NCBI GenBank assembly: GCA_036337765.1
Contig: JAYZDP010000215.1
Coordinates: 1 to 63,374, forward strand
DNA length: 63,374 bases
Origin: JAYZDP01 sp036337765
Lineage (GTDB): Bacteria; Acidobacteriota; Thermoanaerobaculia; Multivoradales; Multivoraceae
Direction: 5' to 3'
A program made the position numbers and the translations under genes. The notes beneath the pieces are model-generated. The model was not told the origin of the DNA. It did not search any database and worked only from the letters and a program-made list of their open reading frames with translations. This document shows positions 8,412 through 17,588 of this stretch, one piece after another (position 1 is the stretch's first letter; each line of letters starts with the position of its first letter).

Positions 8412-8440
8412 TTGCACGCCCGAAAACCCGATGTTATGCT
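8412..8440 (+). promoter_or_regulatory. Sigma-70-type promoter of dnaA
   Basis: TTGCAC (8412-8417) and TATGCT (8435-8440) are separated by 17 bases. Start of transcription near 8447 gives a leader of about 90 bases that contains the DnaA-box-like cluster at 8492-8521. Confidence 0.6.
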
Positions 8441-8491
8441 GCGAGGCCTTCCGGGGGACGGAAGCAATATAAACAATAGGAGCGGCTTTAG

Positions 8492-8521
8492 TTTCCACAG
8501 CCTGTGGATTACCTGTGGAGA
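8492..8521 (+). promoter_or_regulatory. Cluster of DnaA-box-like sites just before dnaA
   Basis: TTTCCACAG (8492-8500), CTGTGGATTA (8502-8511) and CTGTGGAGA (8513-8521) lie within 30 bases. The first two form a perfect palindrome TCCACAG-C-CTGTGGA, and TGTGGATTA matches the reverse DnaA consensus TGTGNATAA at all but one position. This suggests DnaA binding in the leader, for autoregulation or as part of the origin. Confidence 0.6.
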
Positions 8522-8534
8522 ACTGCGCCCGGAC

Positions 8535-9818
8535 ATGAGCAGAAGCGTCTGGAACCGCCTTCAGGAGCATCTCCGCGACTCTCTTCCGGCGGAAGAGTTT
8601 CGCACTTGGTTCCGTCCCTTGAGCGTCGAAGCGGAAGACCCCGAACGCCTCGTGCTCCGGGCTCCGAACCAGCGCTTCCTGTCCTCACTCGAGGAGGCCT
8701 ACCGTCCCACGGTCGATCGCGCGATCGCCGACCTAGAAGGCAGTTCCTACGAGGTTCTGTTCAAGGTTCGCGACGTGGCCGCGACTCCGCGGCGCGAGGT
8801 CGGCGACACCTACGACCCACGCTACAGCTTCGACACCTTCGTCGTCGGTAGCTCGAACCAGCTCGCCTACGCCGCGGCACGAGCGGTCGCAGAGCGGCCA
8901 GGTCGCAGCTACAACCCACTGTTTCTCTATGGTGGGGTCGGTCTCGGCAAAACGCACTTGCTCTACGCCATGGGGCTCGAGATCCAGCGGCGCAACCCGT
9001 GCCTGCGCATCAAGTATCTGCCGACCGAGCAGTTCGTCAACGAGCTCATCAACTCGATCCGCTTCGACCGCACCGTCGCGTTTAGGGAGAGGTATCGCAC
9101 GATTGACGTCCTCATGGTCGATGACATTCAGTTCCTCGCCAACAAGGAGCGTACGCAGGAGGAGTTCTTTCACACTTTCAACACGCTCTATACCTCCCAG
9201 AAGCAGATCATCCTGTCGTCGGATTCCTCTCCACGCGACATCCCCACTCTTCAGGAACGCCTCAGAAGTCGCTTCGAATGGGGCCTGATCGCCGATATCG
9301 GCTCTCCCGACCTGGAGACCAAGGTGGCCATTCTGCGTCGCAAGGCGGAGACCGAGAGGCTGCCGCTGCCCGACGACGTGGCACTGTTCATCGCTCGTCA
9401 GGTCAAGTCGAACATCCGCGAGCTCGAAGGCCTCTTGAACCGGGTGCTCGCCTTCTCGGCGCTCACCGGCCGTCCCCTGGATCTCGAACTGACGAAGGAG
9501 ACGCTCAAGGACATCCTGCCGGGTGGCGACCGACGGACCGGTGCGGCGGATGTCATCAAGTACGTGGCCCGCTTCTACGGCTTGAAGCTGTCGGAGATCA
9601 AGAGCAAGAACAACTCCCGGCAAATCTCCTTCCCGCGCCAGGTTGCGATGTACCTGTGCAAGCAGCTGACCGAGCTGTCGTATCCCGAGATCGGCAAGAT
9701 CTTCAACAACAAGCACCACTCGACCGTCATGTACTCCGTCGAGAAGATCGAACAACTCCGCCGATCGGACCCAGACCTCGATCGCACCCTGCGCGAGATG
9801 ACCGATCAGCTCGCCTGA
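8535..9818 (+). CDS. dnaA: Chromosomal replication initiator protein DnaA
   Basis: AAA+ initiator that binds DnaA boxes and melts oriC. The 427-residue protein has domain I (SVWNRLQEHLRDSLPAEEFRTW), a short linker, an AAA+ domain with Walker A GGVGLGKTH (about 133-141) and Walker B DVLMVDDIQFL, and the C-terminal DNA-binding domain IV with the DnaA signature region (YPEIGKIFNNKHHSTVMY). I chose ATG at 8535 because DnaA homology starts there; an upstream frame extension to 8412 overlaps the promoter. It faces away from mutY and is followed by the candidate oriC and dnaN. Confidence 0.97.
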   Translation: MSRSVWNRLQEHLRDSLPAEEFRTWFRPLSVEAEDPERLVLRAPNQRFLSSLEEAYRPTVDRAIADLEGSSYEVLFKVRDVAATPRREVGDTYDPRYSFDTFVVGSSNQLAYAAARAVAERPGRSYNPLFLYGGVGLGKTHLLYAMGLEIQRRNPCLRIKYLPTEQFVNELINSIRFDRTVAFRERYRTIDVLMVDDIQFLANKERTQEEFFHTFNTLYTSQKQIILSSDSSPRDIPTLQERLRSRFEWGLIADIGSPDLETKVAILRRKAETERLPLPDDVALFIARQVKSNIRELEGLLNRVLAFSALTGRPLDLELTKETLKDILPGGDRRTGAADVIKYVARFYGLKLSEIKSKNNSRQISFPRQVAMYLCKQLTELSYPEIGKIFNNKHHSTVMYSVEKIEQLRRSDPDLDRTLREMTDQLA

Positions 9819-10146
9819 CCGGGCCTGGGCATCGCAGCGCACCGGAGGTCTGTCGCTCCTCTGCCGCAGGTGTGCCTCGTTGCGCTCTGAGAAAAGCCTG
9901 CGGATTGTGCGGCGGGAATACTCAGGAGGATCTGCGGATATTCCGTGTGCCAATAGAGGGGGCCGTTTTCCTGCAGGTTCGTCCTCCGTCGGTCCGCCAC
10001 GGACCCGCAGAGATATCGTATGGCGCGACCTCTCACAAGGCCATGAATAGAAAGAAGATATAGAAAGTATCCTGCTTTTCTACAGCGCCTATCTGCTATT
10101 ACTACTTGTTATATAAATACATTCCGGAAGAGGAGGGGCTGGACCG
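9819..10146. other. Candidate replication origin (dnaA-dnaN intergenic region)
   Basis: A 328-base stretch with no gene. The left two thirds are GC-rich, with two CTGCGGAT direct repeats (9898-9905, 9932-9939) that weakly resemble DnaA boxes. The right part (about 10041-10125) is sharply AT-rich for this genome, including ATAGAAAGAAGATATAGAAAG and TTGTTATATAAATA, as expected for a DNA-unwinding element. The position between dnaA and dnaN is the commonest site of bacterial origins. Good TTATCCACA boxes are not seen inside, so the working origin may be bipartite with 8492-8521. A strong ribosome binding site for dnaN (AGGAGGGG) ends the region. Confidence 0.5.
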
Positions 10147-11244
10147 ATGGAGCTTCGCGTCAATCGTAGCGACCTGCTGAACGAACTCGGACCCATGCAG
10201 GGGGTGGCCGAACGCAAGACCACTATCCCGGTCCTGTCCCACATCCTGCTGGTGGCTCGCGACCAGCAGCTCGACATTGCCGCCACTGACCTTGACGTGT
10301 CTCTGACGTCGTCATGCGACGCTGAAGTAGTCCAGGGTGGAGGAATCGCGGTACAGGCGCGCAAGCTGCTCGAGATCGTGCGCTCGTTGCCGGGAGAAGA
10401 GGTGCGGTTGATGCAGGAGGATCCGAAGATCCTCTCGATCCACGCGGATCAGTCTCGCTTCAAGCTTCACGGTCTGGCGCCCGAGGACTTTCCGACCCTT
10501 CCCGAGGCCGGTACGGATGATCGCCTGGAGATCCCGTTTCCGCAGTTCCGACGCATGGTCTCGAAAATCCTCTTCGCGGTATCGGCGGAAGAGTCGCGTT
10601 TTCAGCTCAATGGTGCGCTGCTGCTGATCAAGGACGGATCGTTCGAGCTGGTGTCGACCGATGGGCATCGGATGGCCCTGGTCGAGGTCGAACACGCTGG
10701 GGCGGCGGCTCGCGATGGTGTGCTGGTGCCTCGCAAGGCGCTGCAGGAGTTGCAGCGCTTCGAAAACGACGGAGCGATGGAGTTTTCCCGTGGTGAGCAC
10801 CACCTGTCGTTCCGGATCGGAAAGCGAGAGCTCATCTGCCGCATTCTCGAGGGAACCTTCCCCGATCACGAGCGGGCGATCGCCAAGGACAACGACAAAG
10901 AGGCGGTGTTCGACGTGCGCGCGCTCGGCGCAACCACCCAGCGGGTGGCGCTCTTGACCGGAGATCGGGCACGCGCCGTACGCATGCAGATCTCGAGTGG
11001 CATCCTGGTGGTGTCGACCGCGAATCCCGACCTCGGCGAGGCGGTCGAGGAGCTGCAGTGTCAGTACGAGGGCGACGAGTTCAAGCTCGGCGTCAATCCG
11101 GACTACTTGTCGCAGTTTCTGTCCGCCGTGGATACCGCCCAGGTGCGCTTCGAGTTCAAGGACGAGAACAGCCAGTGCGTCGGCTACCCGATCGAGGGTG
11201 AGGACAAGCGCTATCTCTGCGTCATCATGCCCATGCGCATCTGA
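10147..11244 (+). CDS. dnaN: DNA polymerase III beta subunit (sliding clamp)
   Basis: Ring-shaped processivity factor that tethers DNA polymerase III and other enzymes to DNA. The 365-residue length fits three clamp domains; MELRVNRSDLLNELGPMQGVAERKTTIPVLSHIL at the start and a C-terminus ending YLCVIMPMRI are typical. AGGAGGGG lies about 10 bases before the ATG. The stop codon is inside the left arm of a long inverted repeat (11239-11293). Confidence 0.97.
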   Translation: MELRVNRSDLLNELGPMQGVAERKTTIPVLSHILLVARDQQLDIAATDLDVSLTSSCDAEVVQGGGIAVQARKLLEIVRSLPGEEVRLMQEDPKILSIHADQSRFKLHGLAPEDFPTLPEAGTDDRLEIPFPQFRRMVSKILFAVSAEESRFQLNGALLLIKDGSFELVSTDGHRMALVEVEHAGAAARDGVLVPRKALQELQRFENDGAMEFSRGEHHLSFRIGKRELICRILEGTFPDHERAIAKDNDKEAVFDVRALGATTQRVALLTGDRARAVRMQISSGILVVSTANPDLGEAVEELQCQYEGDEFKLGVNPDYLSQFLSAVDTAQVRFEFKDENSQCVGYPIEGEDKRYLCVIMPMRI

Positions 11245-11293
11245 ATTCTGCGTGGTTGACCAGCCCGGCGGGCCTACCACACAGAATTCAGAT
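11239..11293 (+). terminator. Inverted repeat spanning the dnaN stop codon
   Basis: Left arm 11239-11256 and right arm 11276-11293 pair over 18 bases with a single mismatch; the left arm includes the last codon and TGA stop of dnaN. The loop contains a second small hairpin (GCCCG/CGGGC). It is followed by CCCTTT, not by a clean U tract, so it is a terminator candidate of unusual form. Confidence 0.6.
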
Positions 11294-11300
11294 TCCCTTT

Positions 11301-11333
11301 CCCTCCGGGAGGCGCTCGCCGCGCAGGCCCGGA
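11301..11333. repeat. 33-bp dispersed intergenic repeat, copy 1
   Basis: CCCTCCGGGAGGCGCTCGCC followed by GCGCAGGCCCGGA. A second copy at 58845-58877 matches 32 of 33 bases. Both copies come directly after a stop-codon-spanning inverted repeat. The unit lies between dnaN and recF. Confidence 0.8.
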
Positions 11334-11372
11334 CCCGACCGGATTGGACTCTCGTTTGGATCGGACTCAGCG

Positions 11373-12461
11373 TTGTTAGAGCGGCTCTCGGTATCTGGGT
11401 TTCGGAATCTGGAGGCTTTTGACTGGGCTGTTCCGGCGGGGGCGACCCTGTTGGTCGGGGGCAACGGGGCGGGGAAGACGAGCGTCCTCGAGAGCGTTCA
11501 TGTGGTGGCAACGACGCGGAGCTTTCGGACTTCACAGATAGGTGATTGTCTTCGCAGGGGAGACTCCGCAGATCCATTTACGATTGCGATCGACGCCTCT
11601 CCCGCCGTTCCCGGGGGAGTGAGGAACTCGTTATCCTTGCGCTGGGGCGCCGAAGGGAGCGATCGCTGGCGGGACGGCAAGAGCGTGGCGCTCGCCGACT
11701 ATCTCGAGGTGTTGCCGGTCGTGTCGTGGACCGCCCGAGAGGACGAGATCCTCGCTGGTCTACCGGAGCGTCGGCGACGGATGCTCGATGGCGGCGTGGT
11801 CGCGGCGCAGCCGAAGCGGCTGGCGGTTTTGTCGCACTATCGCCGGACCCTCGGGCAGAAGCGGGAACTCTTGCGCCGGCGCCAGGGCGGGCTCGATGAG
11901 TGGAACGCGCTGCTGGCGTCCGCAGCAGTGGAGGTCATTCGGCTGCGTGCGGACTTCGTTGATCGGTTGGCTCAGCGCCTGACCGCGGCCCTAAATAGAT
12001 CGGGGCTCGGGCTGCCGGAGGTCGAGCTGCGGTACGGGTCGTCTCCTCCGGACGGCGCGGACGGCGCGGAGGTTGTGCTCGCGCGAATGGAGGAGCGTCG
12101 TGAGGACGAGCGGCGGCTACACCGTCCGCTGGTGGGCCCGCACCTCGATCGTCTGCAGATCCTGTGGCAGGGCGTCGATGTGTCTCGCGTCGCTTCCGCG
12201 GGGGAGCGCAAGGCGCTGGGACTGCTCCTGGCGGCGGCTCAGGCCGAGGAGTTGGCGGCGGCCGGGCGCGCGCCACTGGTGCTCGCCGACGACGTCGATG
12301 CGGAGCTCGATCTACGCGCGCTCGAGGCCGTGTGGAGGGTTCTGGCAACCGATCGGCAGGTGCTCGCGAGCACCAACCGGGCCGAGGTGGCCGAGCGTCT
12401 CGAGGGGGTAACGGTCCGCCAAGTCGACGGCGGCGAGATGACGACAGAAACCGTACCGTAA
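11373..12461 (+). CDS. recF: DNA replication and repair protein RecF
   Basis: SMC-like ATPase that with RecO and RecR assists RecA loading at gaps. From the proposed TTG start (11373) the 362-residue protein begins LLERLSVSGFRNLEAF, matching the family N-terminus. Walker A GGNGAGKT, signature region SAGERKALGLLLAAAQAEEL and Walker B PLVLADDVDAELD are all present. A frame extension up to 11256 is open, but it covers the inverted repeat and 33-bp repeat and is not RecF-like, so I reject it. The ribosome binding site is weak. Confidence 0.9.
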   Translation: MLERLSVSGFRNLEAFDWAVPAGATLLVGGNGAGKTSVLESVHVVATTRSFRTSQIGDCLRRGDSADPFTIAIDASPAVPGGVRNSLSLRWGAEGSDRWRDGKSVALADYLEVLPVVSWTAREDEILAGLPERRRRMLDGGVVAAQPKRLAVLSHYRRTLGQKRELLRRRQGGLDEWNALLASAAVEVIRLRADFVDRLAQRLTAALNRSGLGLPEVELRYGSSPPDGADGAEVVLARMEERREDERRLHRPLVGPHLDRLQILWQGVDVSRVASAGERKALGLLLAAAQAEELAAAGRAPLVLADDVDAELDLRALEAVWRVLATDRQVLASTNRAEVAERLEGVTVRQVDGGEMTTETVP

Positions 12462-12486
12462 GTCACCCGTTATCAATCACTTACGG
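12456..12486 (+). terminator. Inverted repeat spanning the recF stop codon
   Basis: CCGTAAGT (12456-12463, containing the TAA stop) pairs perfectly with ACTTACGG (12479-12486) across a 15-base loop. No T tract follows. It belongs to the group of stop-codon hairpins seen at dnaN, rodA, the DUF3467 gene and pepF, although with shorter arms. Confidence 0.45.
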
Positions 12487-12576
12487 GCTGTACCGAAGCG
12501 CACGGGTGTGATAGGCTGGGCGTGCCGTCGACACCACAAGCGGCCTTCCTTGACGGCGAACTTTGGGGCCAATCCA

Positions 12577-15033
12577 GTGACGGATATCCAGTCGGAATAT
12601 AACGCCGGGAGCATCAAGGTCCTGAAGGGCCTCGAGGCCGTTCGCAAGCGGCCCGGGATGTACATCGGCGACACCGACGACCTGTCGGGTCTGCACCACA
12701 TGGTGTACGAACTCGTCGACAACGCTGTGGACGAGGCACAGGCGGGCTTCTGCGACGCAGTTCTCATCACCATCCACGAAGACAACTCGGTGACCGTGTC
12801 GGACGACGGTCGCGGCATCCCGGTCGATCACCACGAAGAGGAGAATCGCTCGGCAGCCGAGGTCATCATGACCGAGCTGCATTCAGGCGGGAAGTTCGAT
12901 CAGAACTCCTACAAGGTGTCCGGAGGCCTCCACGGAGTGGGTGTATCGGTCGTCAACGCCCTGTCGGAGACGCTTGAGCTCGAGATTCGTCGCGACGGGA
13001 GCATGTGGCGGCAGACCTATCACCGCGGCGAGCCCGCGGCGCCGATCGAGCGCGGCGAGGAGACACAGGGGACCGGTACCCAGGTCCGTTTCCTTCCCGA
13101 CCCCGCGGTTTTCTCTGTTCTGGAGTTTGATTTCGACGGCCTGAGCCAGCGCCTTCGGGAGTTGGCGTTTCTCAATCGCGGCGTGCTGATCCAGATCCAC
13201 GACGAGCGCTCTGGCAAGGAGAATCGATTCCAGTACGAGGGCGGGATCCAGAGCTTCGTCGAGCACTTGAACCGCACTCGCACGCCCCTACACCCCGAAC
13301 CGATCTATCTCAGCCACATCCGGCCCGGTGCTGAAGTCGGGGAGACGGTCGACATCGCGCTGCAGTGGAACGACGGCTATCAGGACAACGTGTACTGCTT
13401 CGCGAACACGATCAAGAATCGTGACGGCGGCACCCACTTGGCCGGCTTCAGGTCGTCGCTGACACGAACTGTCAACAGTTACGCCTCGGCATCGGGTCTC
13501 GCCAAGGATCTCAAAGAGAATCTCAGTGGCGACGACGTGCGCGAAGGCCTGACGGCGGTCGTCTCGGTCAAGATCGCGGATCCCAAGTTCTCGAGCCAGA
13601 CCAAAGACAAGCTGGTCTCTTCAGAGGTCAAGGGGTGGGTCGAGCAGGTGATGAACGAGAAGCTGGGGTCTTTTCTCGAGGAGAACCCGGCGATCGCCAA
13701 GCGCATCATCCAGAAGTGCATCGATGCGGCTCGAGCGCGGGAGGCGGCGCGCAAGGCTCGTGAGTTGACCCGGCGCAAGGGCGCGCTCGACAACGCCAAC
13801 CTGCCTGGCAAGCTGGCCGACTGCAGCGAGAAGAACCCCGAGGCGGCGGAGATCTTTCTGGTCGAGGGAGAGTCGGCGGGTGGGTCGGCGAAGCAGGGGC
13901 GCAATCGTCGATTTCAGGCGGTTTTGCCCTTGAAGGGCAAGATACTCAATGTCGAGAAGGCACGCTTCGACAAGATGCTGTCGTCGACCGAGATCAAGAC
14001 CCTGATCTCAGCTCTTGGCACCGGCATCGGCTCGGAGGACTTTGACCCCTCGAAGCTGCGCTACCACAAGCTCATCATCATGTGCGATGCCGATGTCGAC
14101 GGCAGCCACATCCGCACCCTGATCCTCACCTTCTTCTATCGCCAGATGAAGGAGTTGATCGATCGCGGCCACCTCTACATCGCCCAGCCGCCGCTGTACA
14201 AGGTCGGCCAGGGCAAACGCGAGCGCTACCTCAAAGACGACGACGAGTATCGCGATTATCTAACCGAGCGGGTCAAGGACGACTACACACTGTCTTTCGA
14301 GCCGATCTCCAACGGAGACGGCACGCTCGAGCTCTCCGGCGACGATCTCGCGGCCTTTCTCGACCGTATCGATCGGTTCCGCGGCAACATGCGCAAGCTC
14401 GTCGCGCGCGGTTGTCCAGAAGACGCGCTGGTGGTGGCCCTAGGTCAGGGGCTTCGCGACCGCAGTTCGCTGACCGACCCCGACAAGCTGGAGGCGATCG
14501 CGCAGATCGTCGAGGCTTCGGGGTTTCACGACGTGGAGTTGCAGACGGCGGCGGAAGGCGAGACCGGATGGATCGCCTTCACCAGCCGTCGCGACGGGGT
14601 CGAGCGCCGCGTGCGTCTCGATGGTGATCTGGTCGGCAGCCCCGAGTACCGCTCGTTGGCGCACAACGAAGACGGCCTGAGCGCGCTGTCATGTCGCGAC
14701 TTCCTGCTGGTGCGCAACGGCGCCGATGCCAACGTCGGCGCACGAGCCGCAGGGGGTCTGGAGTACCACTCCCTTGGCGAGGTCGTCGACGCCCTGTACC
14801 TCAGCGCACGGCGGAACCTGTCGATCCAGCGCTACAAGGGCCTTGGAGAGATGAACCCGGAGCAGCTCTGGGAAACGACAATGGATCCCGAGCGCCGTCT
14901 CCTGCTGCAAGTCAAGATCAACGACGACGAGACCACCGACTCGGCCTTTGCCGTGCTGATGGGCGATCAGGTCGAGCCGCGTCGCGAGTTCATCCAAGAG
15001 CGTGCGCTACAGGTGACGAACCTCGACATTTGA
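12577..15033 (+). CDS. gyrB: DNA gyrase subunit B
   Basis: ATPase subunit of DNA gyrase. The 818-residue protein contains the GHKL ATPase motifs (ELVDNAVDEAQAG; DDGRGIPV; GGLHGVGVSVVNALS), the transducer domain and the Toprim metal-binding region (EGESAGGSAKQGRNRRFQAV; MCDADVDGSHIRTL), then a C-terminal QRYKGLGEMNPEQLWETT. At about 160 residues longer than Bacillus-type GyrB, it carries the insertion in the Toprim/tail region known from Gram-negative GyrB. I chose GTG at 12577, with GGGG about 9 bases upstream; TTG at 12550 is an alternative. Confidence 0.95.
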   Translation: MTDIQSEYNAGSIKVLKGLEAVRKRPGMYIGDTDDLSGLHHMVYELVDNAVDEAQAGFCDAVLITIHEDNSVTVSDDGRGIPVDHHEEENRSAAEVIMTELHSGGKFDQNSYKVSGGLHGVGVSVVNALSETLELEIRRDGSMWRQTYHRGEPAAPIERGEETQGTGTQVRFLPDPAVFSVLEFDFDGLSQRLRELAFLNRGVLIQIHDERSGKENRFQYEGGIQSFVEHLNRTRTPLHPEPIYLSHIRPGAEVGETVDIALQWNDGYQDNVYCFANTIKNRDGGTHLAGFRSSLTRTVNSYASASGLAKDLKENLSGDDVREGLTAVVSVKIADPKFSSQTKDKLVSSEVKGWVEQVMNEKLGSFLEENPAIAKRIIQKCIDAARAREAARKARELTRRKGALDNANLPGKLADCSEKNPEAAEIFLVEGESAGGSAKQGRNRRFQAVLPLKGKILNVEKARFDKMLSSTEIKTLISALGTGIGSEDFDPSKLRYHKLIIMCDADVDGSHIRTLILTFFYRQMKELIDRGHLYIAQPPLYKVGQGKRERYLKDDDEYRDYLTERVKDDYTLSFEPISNGDGTLELSGDDLAAFLDRIDRFRGNMRKLVARGCPEDALVVALGQGLRDRSSLTDPDKLEAIAQIVEASGFHDVELQTAAEGETGWIAFTSRRDGVERRVRLDGDLVGSPEYRSLAHNEDGLSALSCRDFLLVRNGADANVGARAAGGLEYHSLGEVVDALYLSARRNLSIQRYKGLGEMNPEQLWETTMDPERRLLLQVKINDDETTDSAFAVLMGDQVEPRREFIQERALQVTNLDI

Positions 15034-15064
15034 CGCGCCTCTCGGTGCTCGTAACCACTCCTAG

Positions 15065-17575
15065 ATGAGCGAAGAAGAAGAAGGTACAGCTCCTCCTCCC
15101 GAGAACACCCCCCAGGTGGATCTCGAGAGGGAGATGAAGCGCAGCTACCTCTCGTACGCCATGAGCGTGATCGTGGGGCGTGCTCTGCCCGACGTGCGTG
15201 ACGGCCTCAAGCCGGTGCACCGCCGGGTGCTCTACGGCATGTGGGAGGCGGGTAACACCGCTTCGCGGGCGTACAAGAAGAGCGCTCGCATCGTCGGCGA
15301 CGTCATGGGTAAGTACCACCCACACGGCGACAGTGCCATCTACGACACCGTCGTGCGCCTGGCGCAAGAGTTCTCCATGCGCTACCCCCTGGTCGACGGG
15401 CAGGGCAACTTCGGCTCGATCGACGGCGACAATGCCGCGGCTATGCGCTACACCGAGGTGCGCCTGACACGGCTCGCCGAGGAGATGCTGCGCGAGGACA
15501 TCGACAAGGAAACAGTGCCCTGGGCCGAGAACTACGACGGCTCAGAGTCGGAGCCGTCGGTGCTGCCGGCGCGCTTCCCGAATCTGCTCGTCAACGGCTC
15601 GTCGGGGATCGCGGTCGGCATGGCCACCAACATCCCGCCCCACAACCTGACCGAGGTGATCGGCGCGTTGCGGATCTACATGGACGACCCCGACGCGAGT
15701 CTCGAGCAATTGATGGAGGTCCTGCCAGGTCCCGATTTTCCGACCGGCGCCACCATCCACGGCCGTGCTGGGATCCGCTCCGGGTACGCCACCGGCCGCG
15801 GCACGATTCGAGTGCGCGCCAAGGCCGACATCATCGAGGGCAAGGGCGAGCGAGAGACGATCATCGTCAACGAGCTCCCGTACCAGGTCAACAAGGCGCG
15901 CCTGATCGAGCGCATCGTCGAGCTCGTGCGCGAGAAGCGCATCGAGGGCATCTCCGATCTGCGCGACGAGTCGGATCGCGACGGCATCCGCATCGTCATC
16001 GAGCTCAAGCGCGGCGAGCTGGGCGAGGTAATCCTCAACACGCTTTACAAGCTCACCCCCATGCAGACCAGCTTCGGCATCAACATGCTGGCGATCGTCG
16101 ACAACCAGCCGCAGGTCCTGGGCCTGAAGGAGATGCTGCGCCACTTTCTCGACCATCGCAAGACGGTCGTCGTACGGCGCACTCGCTTCGATCTGCGCAA
16201 GGCAGAGGAGCGCGCCCACATCCTGGAGGGCATCCTCAAGGCACTCGACCACCTCGACGAGGTCATCACCACCATCCGCACGAGCGCCAACCCACCAGAG
16301 GCGAAAGACCGCTTGATGTCGGGCTTCTCACTTTCCGACGTGCAGGCCCAGGCGATTCTCGACATGCGCCTGCAGCGTCTGACCGGGCTCGAGCGCGACA
16401 AGGTGGTCGCTGAGTACGAGGAGGTCTCGGCGATCATCGAGCGGCTGCGTGCCATCCTCGCGTCCGACTGTCTGGTGCTGGACGAGATCGGCAAGGAACT
16501 GGACGAGATCGTCTCCACCTACGGTGACGAACGTCGCACCGAGATCGTCGAGGCGACCGGCGAGATCACGGTCGAAGACATGATCGCCGATGAGGACATG
16601 GTGATCACGGTCACCCACGCGGGCTACGTGAAGCGCTCACCCCTGAGCCTCTACCGCGCCCAGCACCGCGGCGGTAAGGGCCGCACTGGCATGGTGACGA
16701 AGGAAGGCGACTTCGTCGAACAGCTCTATGTCGCAACGGCGCACAGCTACATCCTCGTCTTCACCGAGAGTGGGCAGGTGTACTGGCTCAAGGTGCACCA
16801 GATTCCCGAGCTGGGGCCTGCCGCGCGCGGCAAGGCGATTGTCAACCACCTCGATCTAGGCCCCGAGGCGCGAGTCGCGACGACGGTTGCGGTACGCGAG
16901 TTCGACAGCGGCTATCTGTTCTTCGCCACCGAGAACGGCACCATCAAGAAGACCGAGCTCAGTTCCTACTCTCGACCGTTGGCCCGCGGGATCATCGGTA
17001 TCCGCATCGACGACGACGACAGGCTGCTCGACGTTCGAGTGACCGACGGCGACCGCGACATCTTTCTCGCAACCCGCCGCGGCAAGAGCATCCATTTTCG
17101 TGAGAGCGATGCGCGGCCGTTGGGTCGTGCCACGCGCGGCGTTCGTGGGATCGGGCTGGTCGGCGGTGACAAGGTAGTCGGCATGACGTCACTCGATCCC
17201 GAGGGGCACATTCTGAGCGTCACCACCCACGGCTTCGGCAAGCGCACCAAGGGCAGCGAGTACCGTCTCCAGGGTCGCGGCGGCAGGGGAATCATCAACC
17301 TGAAGGTGTCAGATCGCACCGGCGAGGTCGTCGGCGTGCACCAGGTCGACGAGACCGACGACCTGGTGCTCATCAGCCAGGAAGGCAAGCTGATCCGCAT
17401 CGGCGTCGCTTCGGTCTCTGTGATCGGCCGCTCGACGCAGGGTGTGAAGGTCATGGACCTCGACGGCGACGACACGCTAGTCGCCACGGCGAAGATCATC
17501 GAGCGCGACGAGGAGGAAGACCCGGAGCCGCTCGTGGTCGAAGAGGGCGATCTCGAAGAAGACGAAGTGAATTGA
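15065..17575 (+). CDS. gyrA: DNA gyrase subunit A
   Basis: DNA cleavage/rejoining subunit of gyrase. The 836-residue protein has the active-site Tyr129 in AAAMRYTEVRL and a quinolone-resistance-determining region HPHGDSAIYDT with the sensitive-type Ser90 and Asp94. The C-terminal beta-pinwheel contains a GyrA box reading QHRGGKG (consensus QRRGGKG), which favours GyrA over ParC. It sits 31 bases after gyrB, and an acidic tail (EEDPEPLVVEEGDLEEDEVN) ends the protein. Confidence 0.96.
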   Translation: MSEEEEGTAPPPENTPQVDLEREMKRSYLSYAMSVIVGRALPDVRDGLKPVHRRVLYGMWEAGNTASRAYKKSARIVGDVMGKYHPHGDSAIYDTVVRLAQEFSMRYPLVDGQGNFGSIDGDNAAAMRYTEVRLTRLAEEMLREDIDKETVPWAENYDGSESEPSVLPARFPNLLVNGSSGIAVGMATNIPPHNLTEVIGALRIYMDDPDASLEQLMEVLPGPDFPTGATIHGRAGIRSGYATGRGTIRVRAKADIIEGKGERETIIVNELPYQVNKARLIERIVELVREKRIEGISDLRDESDRDGIRIVIELKRGELGEVILNTLYKLTPMQTSFGINMLAIVDNQPQVLGLKEMLRHFLDHRKTVVVRRTRFDLRKAEERAHILEGILKALDHLDEVITTIRTSANPPEAKDRLMSGFSLSDVQAQAILDMRLQRLTGLERDKVVAEYEEVSAIIERLRAILASDCLVLDEIGKELDEIVSTYGDERRTEIVEATGEITVEDMIADEDMVITVTHAGYVKRSPLSLYRAQHRGGKGRTGMVTKEGDFVEQLYVATAHSYILVFTESGQVYWLKVHQIPELGPAARGKAIVNHLDLGPEARVATTVAVREFDSGYLFFATENGTIKKTELSSYSRPLARGIIGIRIDDDDRLLDVRVTDGDRDIFLATRRGKSIHFRESDARPLGRATRGVRGIGLVGGDKVVGMTSLDPEGHILSVTTHGFGKRTKGSEYRLQGRGGRGIINLKVSDRTGEVVGVHQVDETDDLVLISQEGKLIRIGVASVSVIGRSTQGVKVMDLDGDDTLVATAKIIERDEEEDPEPLVVEEGDLEEDEVN

Positions 17576-17588
17576 GAGGGGCGCGGAG

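Noticed and set aside
11256..11372. Extended N-terminus for RecF
   Set aside because: The extension is encoded by the dnaN hairpin and the 33-bp repeat and has no RecF similarity.
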